Source: Candidatus Allofournierella excrementigallinarum (GTDB lineage Bacteria > Bacillota > Clostridia > Oscillospirales > Ruminococcaceae). From it: a DNA stretch of 64,000 nucleotides. Positions within the stretch are counted from its first letter, which is position 1, and every line of letters begins with the position of its first letter. Of this stretch, positions 1 through 8,308 are shown piece by piece. The position numbers and the translations under genes are program-made. The notes under the pieces are model-generated. The model was not told the origin of the DNA, searched no databases, and worked only from the letters and a program-made list of their open reading frames with translations. The stretch covers positions 52,771-116,770 of the forward strand of contig DWXV01000078.1 in assembly GCA_019119025.1 (NCBI GenBank), in the 5' to 3' direction.

Positions 1-62
1 CCCAGCAGGTGGGTGGAGTTTTCGTAGCGGCCGTAGAGTTCGTTCTTCTTCGCTTCGTTCAT
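1..62 (-). CDS. Partial gene, N-terminus only, product unknown
   Basis: Only the first 20 or so codons lie in the window; the gene runs off the left edge. The reading starts MNEAKKNELYGRYENSTHLL, a charged hydrophilic N-terminus. The start lies 12 bases after the stop of the DUF5058 gene, so the two are almost certainly co-transcribed. The upstream sequence carries a GAGGTG ribosome site. I do not recognise the family from this piece; given the partner, a membrane protein is plausible but not shown. Confidence 0.6.
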   Translation of the reverse strand, partial: MNEAKKNELYGRYENSTHLL

Positions 63-74
63 CCCGGCACCTCC

Positions 75-815
75 TCACACCACGGCGAACAGCGCCACGG
101 CCGCCGCCATGCCCACCAGCATGCTGCCCGCCATGGAGAAGTTGTCCAGCCAGGTCATGCCCCTTTTGCGGGCCAGATATTCGAACAGCCCCATGGCCGC
201 CGCGCTCACCGCCGCCACGAACAGGGGCATATAGTTGCCGGCGCTGGTCCACTCGCCCAGGTACGAGCCGATGTAGGCGCTGACCAGGCCCACGAACATG
301 GCGGTGAACATGTAGTCGCCGAAGCCCTTTTTGCCGCCCTTTTCCTTTTGGGCGGCGCTGCGCACCTTTTTCATATAGGCCTTGAGGCAGAAGATGCACA
401 AGAAGCAGCCCGCCAGGATGCCCGCGGTCATCACCAGGGCGATGGTCAGAAACACCGGCGCGGTGAGTTCCTCGCTGCCCAGGCCCCCGCTCATGCCGGC
501 GGCGCGGGCGGCGATGTCCGCCACGTTGCCCTCGTAGTGCAGCGCGCCGATCACCGAAAGCCTGATCCAGGGCAGCGGGATGCCCAGGCTCCCCGACAGG
601 GCGATGACCCCCAGCAGGATGGAGACGCTGGGCAGCAGGGTGAAGGTGGCGCTGGAGGTGACGGCCCGGCGGAGCCTGGCCTTGTCCATCCCCATGGCCA
701 CGCCCGCGCGCCAGCTGCGCGCCAGGAACACCACGCAGAGCGCCGCAATAAAGGCCACCACCACGCCCACGATCAAGAACATGGGCAGGCTGTTGAGCTG
801 TGTCAAAAGGTCCAT
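75..815 (-). CDS. DUF5058 family membrane protein
   Basis: A 246-residue integral membrane protein with about six hydrophobic segments: residues 9-31, about 60-80, 125-147, and three in the C-terminal third. It matches what I know of DUF5058, a Firmicutes family without an assigned function, usually about 240 residues and paired with another small membrane protein. I start it at MDLLTQ because GGGAGG lies six bases upstream; a start eight codons earlier has no ribosome site. A soluble charged stretch near residues 150-165 (KKVRSAAQKEKGGKK) probably faces the cytoplasm. It lies between the AraC-type gene upstream and the partial gene downstream on the same strand, so a transporter pair controlled by that regulator is possible. 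Substrate unknown. Confidence 0.7.
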   Translation of the reverse strand: MDLLTQLNSLPMFLIVGVVVAFIAALCVVFLARSWRAGVAMGMDKARLRRAVTSSATFTLLPSVSILLGVIALSGSLGIPLPWIRLSVIGALHYEGNVADIAARAAGMSGGLGSEELTAPVFLTIALVMTAGILAGCFLCIFCLKAYMKKVRSAAQKEKGGKKGFGDYMFTAMFVGLVSAYIGSYLGEWTSAGNYMPLFVAAVSAAAMGLFEYLARKRGMTWLDNFSMAGSMLVGMAAAVALFAVV

Positions 816-899
816 TTCGATCCCTCCCGATTTTATCACGCTAAAGCGATGGTGTAAGTATACCAGCTTTTGGGGGCGCTGTCCAGCGGCAAACGCATC

Positions 900-1745
900 T
901 CACAGCACCACCGAGGTGTCCAGCGTGGGGTCGAAGGTGCTGCCCTGGCTCAGCAGCACCCGCCGGTCCAGCGAAAAGCCGGCGGGCAGGCTGGTGGGGG
1001 CGTAGCCGGTGACGGCCTTGAACACCCGGTTGAAGTTGCGCAGGGTGTTGAAGCCGCACCGGGCCATCAGGTCGGCCATGGTGATGTCCTCTCCGCCGGC
1101 CAGCAGTTCCACCGCCCGGTCCACCCGCAGCACGTTCAGATAGCCCGAAAAGGTGAGCCCCGTCATCTTTTTAAAGTAGCGGGAAAAGTAGGCGGGGGAC
1201 ATGTGCATGAAGTCCGCCGCCTCCGCGAAGGTGCCCTCGCCGCCCTGCTGCTCCAGCAGGAGGAGCAGCTGCTTGTAGCGGGCGAGGGTGGGCTGAGCCG
1301 CCTCCGCCTGCTCCGCCAGCGGCTCGCTGCGGAAAACATCCGCCATCAGCGAGGTGATGAGGGCGTTCATCTTCTCGGCATAAAAAGGGCGCTTTTCCCG
1401 GCTTTCCCGGTCCAATTCGTCCAGCCGCGCCCCGGCGCGGTAGCGGTCGGCAAAGACCGGCGCGCGCAGCCGCAGCGGCGCGTCGAACAGCCCGGCGAAC
1501 TGGGCCACCGCCGCCCGGCTGCCCGGCGCGCCGGCAATGCTGTGCACGCTCTCGCGGCTGATGAAGGCGCAGTCCCCTTCCGTCAAATCAAAAATGCAGC
1601 CGTTCAGCGTCAGCCGCACCTCGCCCCCCTGGCAGACCACCAGCTCGTCCTCAAAATGCCAGTGCGCCAGGTTGCGCAGGTTCTCGTAACGCTGCACCCA
1701 CACCTTGGCCCCCGCGTCGAAGGCCCGCTTTTCCTGCTGGATCAT
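900..1745 (-). CDS. AraC family transcriptional regulator
   Basis: A 281-residue regulator. The N-terminal half looks like a cupin-type sensing domain (ENLRNLAHWHFEDELVVCQG with following beta-rich sequence). Residues about 180-270 hold the double helix-turn-helix of the AraC/XylS family, including FMHMSPAYFSRYFKKMTG and a second helix-turn-helix ending FNRVFKAVTGYAP. The start at MIQQEKRAF follows GGGGG at eight bases; the frame is open a further 60 codons upstream, but that part crosses the promoter. It is divergent from the alpha/beta hydrolase gene and 84 bases upstream of the DUF5058 gene, so it may control either. The arabinose genes lie just beyond the hydrolase, making a sugar response possible but unproven. 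Confidence 0.85.
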   Translation of the reverse strand: MIQQEKRAFDAGAKVWVQRYENLRNLAHWHFEDELVVCQGGEVRLTLNGCIFDLTEGDCAFISRESVHSIAGAPGSRAAVAQFAGLFDAPLRLRAPVFADRYRAGARLDELDRESREKRPFYAEKMNALITSLMADVFRSEPLAEQAEAAQPTLARYKQLLLLLEQQGGEGTFAEAADFMHMSPAYFSRYFKKMTGLTFSGYLNVLRVDRAVELLAGGEDITMADLMARCGFNTLRNFNRVFKAVTGYAPTSLPAGFSLDRRVLLSQGSTFDPTLDTSVVL

Positions 1746-1778
1746 CCGGCATGCCCCCTTTGGCGCTTTTCTGGTTTT

Positions 1779-1807
1779 ATTATGAGGCTCAGTGCGAAAG
1801 ATGTCAA
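1779..1807 (-). promoter_or_regulatory. Sigma-A promoter for the AraC-type gene
   Basis: On the minus strand TTGACA is followed after 17 bases by CATAAT. It lies about 35 bases upstream of the regulator's start codon, in the 227-base divergent intergenic region. No equally good promoter is visible for the plus-strand hydrolase, which has AT-rich sequence at 1850-1920 but no clear -35. Confidence 0.6.
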
Positions 1808-1972
1808 TAAATGTCCATACACAGGCAAACAAATTCTTTTGTCTTGTTGTGTAGAGTGCTATATTTATATCACAGTGAAATGTTTTTTTGTGCATAACTT
1901 TTATTTTTATATGTGCAAAACACATTTCCGCCCCATTCCCGGTTTGCCGGATATAAAGAGGAGGAACGTTTT

Positions 1973-3838
1973 ATGTCCACAGCAAGCACGAAAAAAAGCC
2001 TGATTGCTCTGCTCGTCTGTCTGCTTTTGTGCCTGACGAGCATCGTCGGCACGCGCTATATGATGACCGACGGCGGCAAAGTGGAGGTCAACGACCTGAA
2101 AATCGCGATCAACACCGGGGACATCGTGCGTTTTCTGGAATACCGGCCTGTGAACGCTACGGCTGAAGAACCTGTTCCCGCGGTGGTCTACAGCCCCGGC
2201 AACGACAGCACGGCGGAAAGCGCGCGCCTGGTCGCTTCGGAACTTGCGCGGCGCGGCTTTGCGGTCTATGTGCTGGACCTGCTCTCCGCCGGGCATTCGT
2301 CCGAGTCCACGGGTGCTTCGCCCACCTATGGATTTGCGGAACTTATCGACTATGTTTACTACAACCTGCCCTACATCGACAGCTCCCGCATCGGCATTGC
2401 CGGTTATTCCAAGGGCGGCGGGAACGTGGTGCGTGTAATGACCGACTACGGCGAGGAACAGCGCAATTCCCCCGAGACCTATGAAAAGAAGGTCAGCGCA
2501 GCGCTGATCCTGGCGCCTCCCTACTCGCCTTTGGACGACCTGGCCACCGGCATCAACCTGGGCTTTGGTGCGGGCCTGTATGACCCCTACTCCCGGCTGG
2601 GTTTCAAAGATGTTCCCGGCTACTGGCCGGGCGACCTGAGCGTGAAGACCGAGATGAAGGATGTGGTCAACCTGGGGGTACCCGGCACCTTCTCCGAGGA
2701 AGACCTGCAGGACCCGAACGTGAAGGTGGAGATCGGCCATGTGTACGGCAGTTACGAGGAAAACAACGGCCGCGTGATCTATAACCCCGAGGATTCCACC
2801 CACGGCTCCGGCATGATCAGCAGCGCCTTCATCCGCGATACTGTCACCTTCTTCTCTGACACGCTGGGTGCGCCGAACCCCATTGACCCCAACAACCAGA
2901 CCTATCAGATTTTGATGGCTTTCTCGGCATTGGGACTGCTCGCCGTTCTGGCGCTCACCGTGCCCGTGGCCCTTCTGCTGCTGCAAGTGCCGGTGTTTGC
3001 CGGGCTGCGCCGCCCCGCGCAGGCGCCGGTGACCGGGCTGAAGAACAAAAAGGACTGGACCATCTTCATTGTAGCCTCGCTGATCGGCGGCTTTGTGCCC
3101 CCCATCATGGCGCCGGTCATCATCCAGCAGACCAGCAAGATCTTCTCCCTGACCGGGCAAGGCACCACCGGCAGCGTTTTCGTCTACGGTGTGTCCAACA
3201 ACGTGGTGGTCTGGATGATGTTCAGCAGCCTGTTCCTGTTGGCCATGTTCCTGCTTTTCCACAACCTGATCCACAAGAAAAATGGCGTGAAACTGTCTGA
3301 CTATCATTTGAAAGTCAGCCTGCCGGACGTTGGCCGCATCCTCCTTCTGGGGGTCGTTGTGGTGGTGCTCTGCCACAGCGTGGTGTGGTTTGCCGACTTC
3401 TTCTTCAAGGTCGACTTCCGTCTGGTAGACCTGGCCGTCTCCGTGATGAAGTGGTCGCATCTGAAAGCATCTCTGGTGTATGTGCCTTTCTTCATTCTGT
3501 ATTGGTGCATCAACTCCCTCATCATGAACGGCTGCAACCGTTTCAAGGGCATGTCCGAAGGTCTGAACCTGTTCTTGTGCGTTCTGTGCAATGTACTGGG
3601 CATCATTGTTGTTGTGGTGGTGTATTACACCATCCTCTACACCACCGGTGTGGGCATTGGCGCGTTCTCCAACTGGAAGGCCTACATGATGCTGTGCTAC
3701 ATGATCCTGTCCGCCACCGCTGGCACCATCATCAACCGTAAGGTCTACAACGCCACCTCCAGCATCTATCTGGGGCCGGTCATTTTCGGCACGCTGATCA
3801 CCCTCATCAACACGGCAGTGTACACCCTGCCCGCCTGA
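1973..3838 (+). CDS. Alpha/beta hydrolase fused to a multi-span membrane domain
   Basis: A 621-residue protein in three parts: an N-terminal membrane anchor (residues 9-28), an alpha/beta-hydrolase domain (about 50-300), and a C-terminal half with about eight to nine hydrophobic helices (312 to the end). The nucleophile elbow is GYSKGG with Ser146, and DSTHGS near His277 is the likely catalytic His. Topology suggests the hydrolase faces outside the membrane. It starts at MSTAST with AGAGGAGG eight bases upstream. Codon use is less GC-rich than the arabinose genes that follow. I know similar large membrane-bound hydrolases in Clostridia but no substrate for them; an esterase or peptidase acting on a cell-envelope or secreted substrate is a guess. 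Confidence 0.75.
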   Translation: MSTASTKKSLIALLVCLLLCLTSIVGTRYMMTDGGKVEVNDLKIAINTGDIVRFLEYRPVNATAEEPVPAVVYSPGNDSTAESARLVASELARRGFAVYVLDLLSAGHSSESTGASPTYGFAELIDYVYYNLPYIDSSRIGIAGYSKGGGNVVRVMTDYGEEQRNSPETYEKKVSAALILAPPYSPLDDLATGINLGFGAGLYDPYSRLGFKDVPGYWPGDLSVKTEMKDVVNLGVPGTFSEEDLQDPNVKVEIGHVYGSYEENNGRVIYNPEDSTHGSGMISSAFIRDTVTFFSDTLGAPNPIDPNNQTYQILMAFSALGLLAVLALTVPVALLLLQVPVFAGLRRPAQAPVTGLKNKKDWTIFIVASLIGGFVPPIMAPVIIQQTSKIFSLTGQGTTGSVFVYGVSNNVVVWMMFSSLFLLAMFLLFHNLIHKKNGVKLSDYHLKVSLPDVGRILLLGVVVVVLCHSVVWFADFFFKVDFRLVDLAVSVMKWSHLKASLVYVPFFILYWCINSLIMNGCNRFKGMSEGLNLFLCVLCNVLGIIVVVVVYYTILYTTGVGIGAFSNWKAYMMLCYMILSATAGTIINRKVYNATSSIYLGPVIFGTLITLINTAVYTLPA

Positions 3839-3887
3839 TCTTCATTTTATCGCGGCTTTAAGCCGCACAACAACGCTCTGTTTTTGC

Positions 3888-3922
3888 GGAGTGCGGCGGC
3901 AGGTCATGCTCCGCCGCACTCC
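3888..3922 (+). terminator. Hairpin between hydrolase and kinase genes
   Basis: GGAGTGCGGCGG pairs perfectly with CCGCCGCACTCC around an 11-base loop. The sequence after it (GATTTCATTTATG) has only a weak T run, so it may be a weak terminator or a processing or attenuation hairpin directly before the kinase ribosome site. Confidence 0.45.
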
Positions 3923-3947
3923 GATTTCATTTATGGGGAGGCTCATT

Positions 3948-5531
3948 ATGAACGGACTCAAGCTGCCCGCCCTCGGCATCGAACTGGGCTCCACCCGCAT
4001 CAAGGCGGTGCTGGTGGACGGCACGGGCGCGCCGCTGGCCAGCGGCGCCTGCGACTGGGAGAACCGGCTGGAGGACGGCTGGTGGACCTATCATCTGGAG
4101 GAGGTGCAGGCGGGCGTGCGCGCCGCCTTCGCCGCGCTGGCGGCGGACTGGCAGGCCAAAACCGGCGCGCCCCTTGCCCGGGTGGGGGCGCTGGGCGTCT
4201 CCGCCATGATGCACGGCTACCTGCCCTTCGACGCCGCCGGGCGGCAGCTTGCGCCCTTCCGCACCTGGCGCAACACCGCCACCGGCGAGGCCGCCGCGGC
4301 CCTCACCCGGCGCTTCGGCTTCAACATCCCCCAGCGGTGGAGCGTGGCCCATCTCTATCAGGCCATGCTGCGGGGCGAAGCCCACGTGAAGGACCTGGCC
4401 TATCTCACCACCCTGGCGGGCTATGTGCACTGGCAGCTCACCGGCCGCAAGGTGCTGGGCGTGGGGGACGCCTCCGGCATGTTCCCCATCGACAGCGCCG
4501 CCTGCGACTGGGACGCGGGCATGCTGGCCTCCTTTGACGAACTGCTGGCCCGGGCGGGCCTGCCCTTCACCCTGCGGCAGGTGCTGCCCAAAGTGCTGGC
4601 CGCCGGGGAGGACGCGGGCTGCCTGACCCCGGAGGGCGCTGCCTGGCTGGACCCCGCCGGGGTGCTGGAGCCCGGCGCGCCCCTGGCCCCGCCGGAAGGG
4701 GACGCGGGCACCGGCATGGCGGCCACCAACGCCGTGGCCGCCCGCACCGGCAACGTGTCGGCGGGCACCAGCGTGTTCGCCATGGCGGTGCTGGAAAAGC
4801 CTTTGTCCCGGGTCTACCCCGAAATAGACATGGTCGCCACCCCCACCGCCCGCCCGGTGGCCATGGTGCACTGCAACACCTGCACCTCCGACCTGGACGC
4901 ATGGGTACGCCTGCTGGGCCAGATGGCCGAAGCCGCCGGGGCAAAGCTCGCAAAACCCGCCCTCTACGACCTGTTCTATCAGAAGGCGCTGGAAGGCGCG
5001 CCGGACTGCGGCGGCCTTGTGAGCTTCAACTGCTATTCCGGCGAGCCGGTGCTGGGCCTTGACGAGGGGCGGCCCCTCTTTGTGCGGCGGCCAAACGCAC
5101 GCCTCACGCTGGAAAACTTTGCCCGCGCCCAGCTCTATTCCACCATGGCCGCCCTCAAGCTGGGCATGGACCTGCTCTTTGAAAAGGAGCAGGTGAAGCT
5201 GGACCGCCTTCTGGGCCACGGCGGCCTCTTCAAGACCCCCGTTGTGGGCCAGAAGCTGCTGGCCGGGGCGCTGGGGGTGCCGGTGTCGGTGATGGCCTCG
5301 GCGGGCGAGGGCGGCCCCTGGGGCATGGCCCTGCTGGCCCTCTACCGCCTGCGCTGCATGCAGGGCGGCGCGCCCGCCCTGGATGCCTGGCTGGACGAGG
5401 CCGTCTTTGCCGGGGTGGAAGGCAGCACCATCGCCCCGGAGGAGGCCGGCGCGGCGGGATTTGCCGCCTTTATCAAAGATTACGCCGCCTGCATCCCGGT
5501 GGAAAAGGCCGCTGGGCAGGCACTGCGCTGA
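3948..5531 (+). CDS. FGGY-family carbohydrate kinase, probable L-ribulokinase
   Basis: A 527-residue FGGY-superfamily sugar kinase. The N-terminus has the phosphate-binding ALGIELGSTRIKAVLVDG, followed by GVSAMMHGYLPFD typical of the first FGGY domain. The second domain carries GTGMAATNAVAARTGNVSAGTS and LGHGGLFKTPVVGQ, the ATP-side motifs. It starts at MNGLKLP with GGGGAGG eight bases upstream. Araf isomerase follows 16 bases later, so this kinase probably phosphorylates L-ribulose in place of classical AraB, which it does not closely resemble; by sequence alone it could also be called a xylulokinase-like protein. No ribulose-5-phosphate 4-epimerase gene is nearby. Confidence 0.8.
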   Translation: MNGLKLPALGIELGSTRIKAVLVDGTGAPLASGACDWENRLEDGWWTYHLEEVQAGVRAAFAALAADWQAKTGAPLARVGALGVSAMMHGYLPFDAAGRQLAPFRTWRNTATGEAAAALTRRFGFNIPQRWSVAHLYQAMLRGEAHVKDLAYLTTLAGYVHWQLTGRKVLGVGDASGMFPIDSAACDWDAGMLASFDELLARAGLPFTLRQVLPKVLAAGEDAGCLTPEGAAWLDPAGVLEPGAPLAPPEGDAGTGMAATNAVAARTGNVSAGTSVFAMAVLEKPLSRVYPEIDMVATPTARPVAMVHCNTCTSDLDAWVRLLGQMAEAAGAKLAKPALYDLFYQKALEGAPDCGGLVSFNCYSGEPVLGLDEGRPLFVRRPNARLTLENFARAQLYSTMAALKLGMDLLFEKEQVKLDRLLGHGGLFKTPVVGQKLLAGALGVPVSVMASAGEGGPWGMALLALYRLRCMQGGAPALDAWLDEAVFAGVEGSTIAPEEAGAAGFAAFIKDYAACIPVEKAAGQALR

Positions 5532-5547
5532 CGGGAGGTTTATACCA

Positions 5548-7023
5548 ATGAGCATGAAGCAATATGAATTCTGGTTCGTGGTGGGCAGCCAGTTCCTGTA
5601 TGGCCCCGAAGTGCTGGAGACGGTGGCCGCCCGGGCCGCCGAGATGGCCGGGGCGCTGAACGCCTCCGGCCGCCTGCCCTGCAAGCTGGCCTACAAGCTC
5701 ACCGCCAAGACCAGCGGGGAAATTTCCGATGTGGTGCGCCAGGCGAACCACGACCCCGCCTGCGCCGGCATCGTGACCTGGTGCCACACCTTCAGCCCCT
5801 CGAAGATGTGGATCAACGGCCTTGCCAGCCTGCAAAAGCCCTGGTGCCACCTGGCCACCCAGTACAACCGACAGATCCCGAGCGACGAGATCGACATGGA
5901 CTTCATGAACCTGAACCAGGCCGCCCACGGCGACCGGGAGCACGGCTTCATCGGGGCCCGGCTGCGCTCGGCCCGCAAGGTCATCGCCGGCCACTGGCAG
6001 GACGAGGCGGTGCAAAACCGCCTGGGCCGCTGGATGCGCGCCGCCGTGGGCGCGGCGGTGAGCAGGGAGCTGAAGGTCATGCGCTTCGGCGACAACATGC
6101 GGGAGGTGGCCGTGACCGAGGGCGACAAGGTGGAGGCCCAGATGAAGCTGGGCTGGCAGGTGAACACCTGGCCGGTGGGCCAGCTGGTGGAAACCATGAA
6201 CGCTGTGACCGAAAGCGAGATCGACGCGCTGATGGAGGAGTACCGCGCCCAGTACGACTTCGCCACCGACGACATCGCCACCGTGCGCTACCAGGCCCGG
6301 GAAGAGATCGCCATGAAGAAGATGCTGGACGCGGAGGGCTGCCGCGCCTTTTCCAACAACTTCCAGGACCTCTACGGCATGGAGCAGCTGCCGGGCCTTG
6401 CCAGCCAGCACCTGATGGCCCAGGGCTACGGCTACGGCGGCGAGGGCGACTGGAAGGTGGCCGCCATGACCGCCATCCTCAAGGCCATGAGCGAGGGCCA
6501 GACCGGCGGCACCGCCTTCATGGAGGACTACACCTACCATCTGGAGCCGGGCAATGAGTACAGCCTGGGGGCCCACATGCTGGAGGTCTGCCCCAGCGTG
6601 GCGGCGGCGCGGCCCCGCATCGAGGTGCACCCGCTGGGCATCGGCGGCCGCCGGCCCCCCGCCCGCCTTGTGTTTGAAGGCCGCGAGGGCGACGCCATCG
6701 TGGTGAGCCTCATCGACATGGGCGGGCGGCTGCGCCTTGTCTGCCAGGACATCCGCTGCGTCAAGCCCATCCTGCCCATGCCCAACCTGCCGGTGGCCCG
6801 GGTGATGTGGCAGGCGATGCCGGACCTTGCCACCGGCATCGAGTGCTGGATCACCGCCGGCGGCGCGCATCACACGGTGCTGAGCTACGACGTGACCGCC
6901 GGCCAGATGGCCGACTGGGCCCGGATGATGGACATCGAGTTCGTGCACATCGGCAAAGGCACCACGGTGGAAGGGCTGGAGCACGACCTGTTCCTCTCCG
7001 ACCTTGCCTGGAAGCTGAAATAA
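5548..7023 (+). CDS. araA: L-arabinose isomerase
   Basis: A 491-residue enzyme, the usual AraA length, converting L-arabinose to L-ribulose with a divalent metal. The N-terminus MKQYEFWFVVGSQFLYG is typical of the family. The central part keeps NQAAHGDREHGFI, the metal-site regions FMEDYTYHLEPG and AHMLEVCPS, and the C-terminal GGAHHTVLSYDVT. The start is at MSMKQYEF with GGGAGG nine bases upstream; the open frame extends far upstream but overlaps the kinase gene. It is in operon with the kinase and ends with a strong terminator. Arabinose from plant pectin and arabinan is a common gut-bacterial carbon source, which fits the suggested host. Confidence 0.95.
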   Translation: MSMKQYEFWFVVGSQFLYGPEVLETVAARAAEMAGALNASGRLPCKLAYKLTAKTSGEISDVVRQANHDPACAGIVTWCHTFSPSKMWINGLASLQKPWCHLATQYNRQIPSDEIDMDFMNLNQAAHGDREHGFIGARLRSARKVIAGHWQDEAVQNRLGRWMRAAVGAAVSRELKVMRFGDNMREVAVTEGDKVEAQMKLGWQVNTWPVGQLVETMNAVTESEIDALMEEYRAQYDFATDDIATVRYQAREEIAMKKMLDAEGCRAFSNNFQDLYGMEQLPGLASQHLMAQGYGYGGEGDWKVAAMTAILKAMSEGQTGGTAFMEDYTYHLEPGNEYSLGAHMLEVCPSVAAARPRIEVHPLGIGGRRPPARLVFEGREGDAIVVSLIDMGGRLRLVCQDIRCVKPILPMPNLPVARVMWQAMPDLATGIECWITAGGAHHTVLSYDVTAGQMADWARMMDIEFVHIGKGTTVEGLEHDLFLSDLAWKLK

Positions 7024-7030
7024 CAGCGGC

Positions 7031-7075
7031 GGGCGGCGGCTCCTCAAAAAGAAGCCGCCGCCCGTTTTCGTATTT
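7031..7075 (+). terminator. Intrinsic terminator after araA
   Basis: GGGCGGCGGCT pairs perfectly with AGCCGCCGCCC around an 11-base loop, followed by TTTTCGTATTTTA. It ends the kinase-araA unit; the last bases overlap the end of the convergent spoIIP gene. Confidence 0.85.
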
Positions 7076-8304
7076 TATGCCCCGGTGGTGAAAAGGCCCG
7101 CCAGCGCCTCGCCCACCAGCTGCCCGGAATACACCGCTTCATCCAGGGTGTTGCCGTGGCTGCCGATCTCGATGAGCAGGCTGCCGGTGGTCAGGTCCTG
7201 GTTATAATAGCGGTAGTCGAAAAGCACCGGGCGGGTAAAGCCGGGGAAGCGGCTTTCCATGGCGCTCTCCCATTTTGCCGCGAAGGCCAGGTTCTGTTTG
7301 AAGTTGGGCAGGTTGTCGCCTTTGTCCGCGCCGCAGATGATCATCACCTGGGCCGCAGTCCTGCCGTTCACGTCGGCCACCGCCTTCACCCGGCCCTCGC
7401 CGGTCTCGATGGCGTCCCGGTGGACGTCCAGCACCACCTTGATGCTGGGGTATTTTTCCAGATAACTGCGCACCGTGGCGTTGCTGCGCTCGTAGCTGCC
7501 GTTGTAGCTGGGGTAATCGTGGAGGGTGGCGTCCTGCACCGTCGCGATGCCCGCCGCGTTCAGCTGCCCGGCGATGGCCGCCCCCACCGCCACCATGTTG
7601 AGGGAGGTATCGGTGCGCCGGCAGGTGTACTCCGGGTCGAACCAGCCCAGGTCCTCCAGCTCGTAGCTCTCGGTGGCGTGGGTGTGCATGATGAGCACCT
7701 GGGGCTCATCCGAGCCCACCTCGACGCTGAAGGGCAGCGGGGCCGAGGCCGCCTCGGCCACCTCGGCGGCGGAGAGGCTGGTGCAGTTTTTGATGGTGCC
7801 CGCTTCGCAGGGGATGTAGGCGGCGCCGCTGCCCTGCTGGTAGTGGGCGCTCACGATGGCGCCCATCCCCTCGGGGGGCGGGCCGGGGGTGGGGGCCGGG
7901 GCGGCCTCCGCGTTCTCTTCCGGCTGGGCCGCCGGCTCGGCGGCTTCGGGCGCGGGGGTGGCCTTGGGCAGCAGTTCCTCGGGCGACGGGGTGGTGAACA
8001 CCGGCGGGCTCTCCGCGTCCTCCACCTCGGTCTGGGCGGCGGCCACCGCCTCCTGCCGGAACATCCGGTCCGCCGCGCCGAAGGCCGCCGCCGGGCTGGC
8101 CAGCAGGCTGCCCGCCACCGCGAGGCTGCCCGCCAGGTCCGGCACGCCGGCATAGCGGCCCGCGCCCATGGCCGCCGTGCCCACCGCCGCCGCCAGCGCC
8201 AGCGTGCCCAGCCGCCGCAGCGTTTTGGAATGTGCCAACGGCTTCTCCCCCCCCCCTTTTTCATAGTCCTGCTGAAAGGATATGCGCCGGGGGGCGTTCT
8301 TCAT
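7075..8304 (-). CDS. spoIIP: Stage II sporulation protein P
   Basis: A peptidoglycan amidase/endopeptidase that works with SpoIID and SpoIIM during forespore engulfment. The protein is up to 409 residues: an N-terminal membrane anchor, a long Pro/Ala/Glu linker (about residues 100-150), and a C-terminal catalytic domain with MHTHATESY, VVLDVHRDA and LLIEIGSHGNTLDEA, which hold the expected zinc-binding residues. It begins four bases after gpr stops, so the two are one unit. The start is uncertain: the ATG at 8304 has a poor ribosome site, while a TTG at 8238 sits six bases behind a run of ten G followed by AGAAG and would leave a cleaner anchor (AHSKTLRRLGTLALAAAVG). Confidence 0.9.
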   Translation of the reverse strand: MKNAPRRISFQQDYEKGGGEKPLAHSKTLRRLGTLALAAAVGTAAMGAGRYAGVPDLAGSLAVAGSLLASPAAAFGAADRMFRQEAVAAAQTEVEDAESPPVFTTPSPEELLPKATPAPEAAEPAAQPEENAEAAPAPTPGPPPEGMGAIVSAHYQQGSGAAYIPCEAGTIKNCTSLSAAEVAEAASAPLPFSVEVGSDEPQVLIMHTHATESYELEDLGWFDPEYTCRRTDTSLNMVAVGAAIAGQLNAAGIATVQDATLHDYPSYNGSYERSNATVRSYLEKYPSIKVVLDVHRDAIETGEGRVKAVADVNGRTAAQVMIICGADKGDNLPNFKQNLAFAAKWESAMESRFPGFTRPVLFDYRYYNQDLTTGSLLIEIGSHGNTLDEAVYSGQLVGEALAGLFTTGA

Positions 8305-8308
8305 TCCA

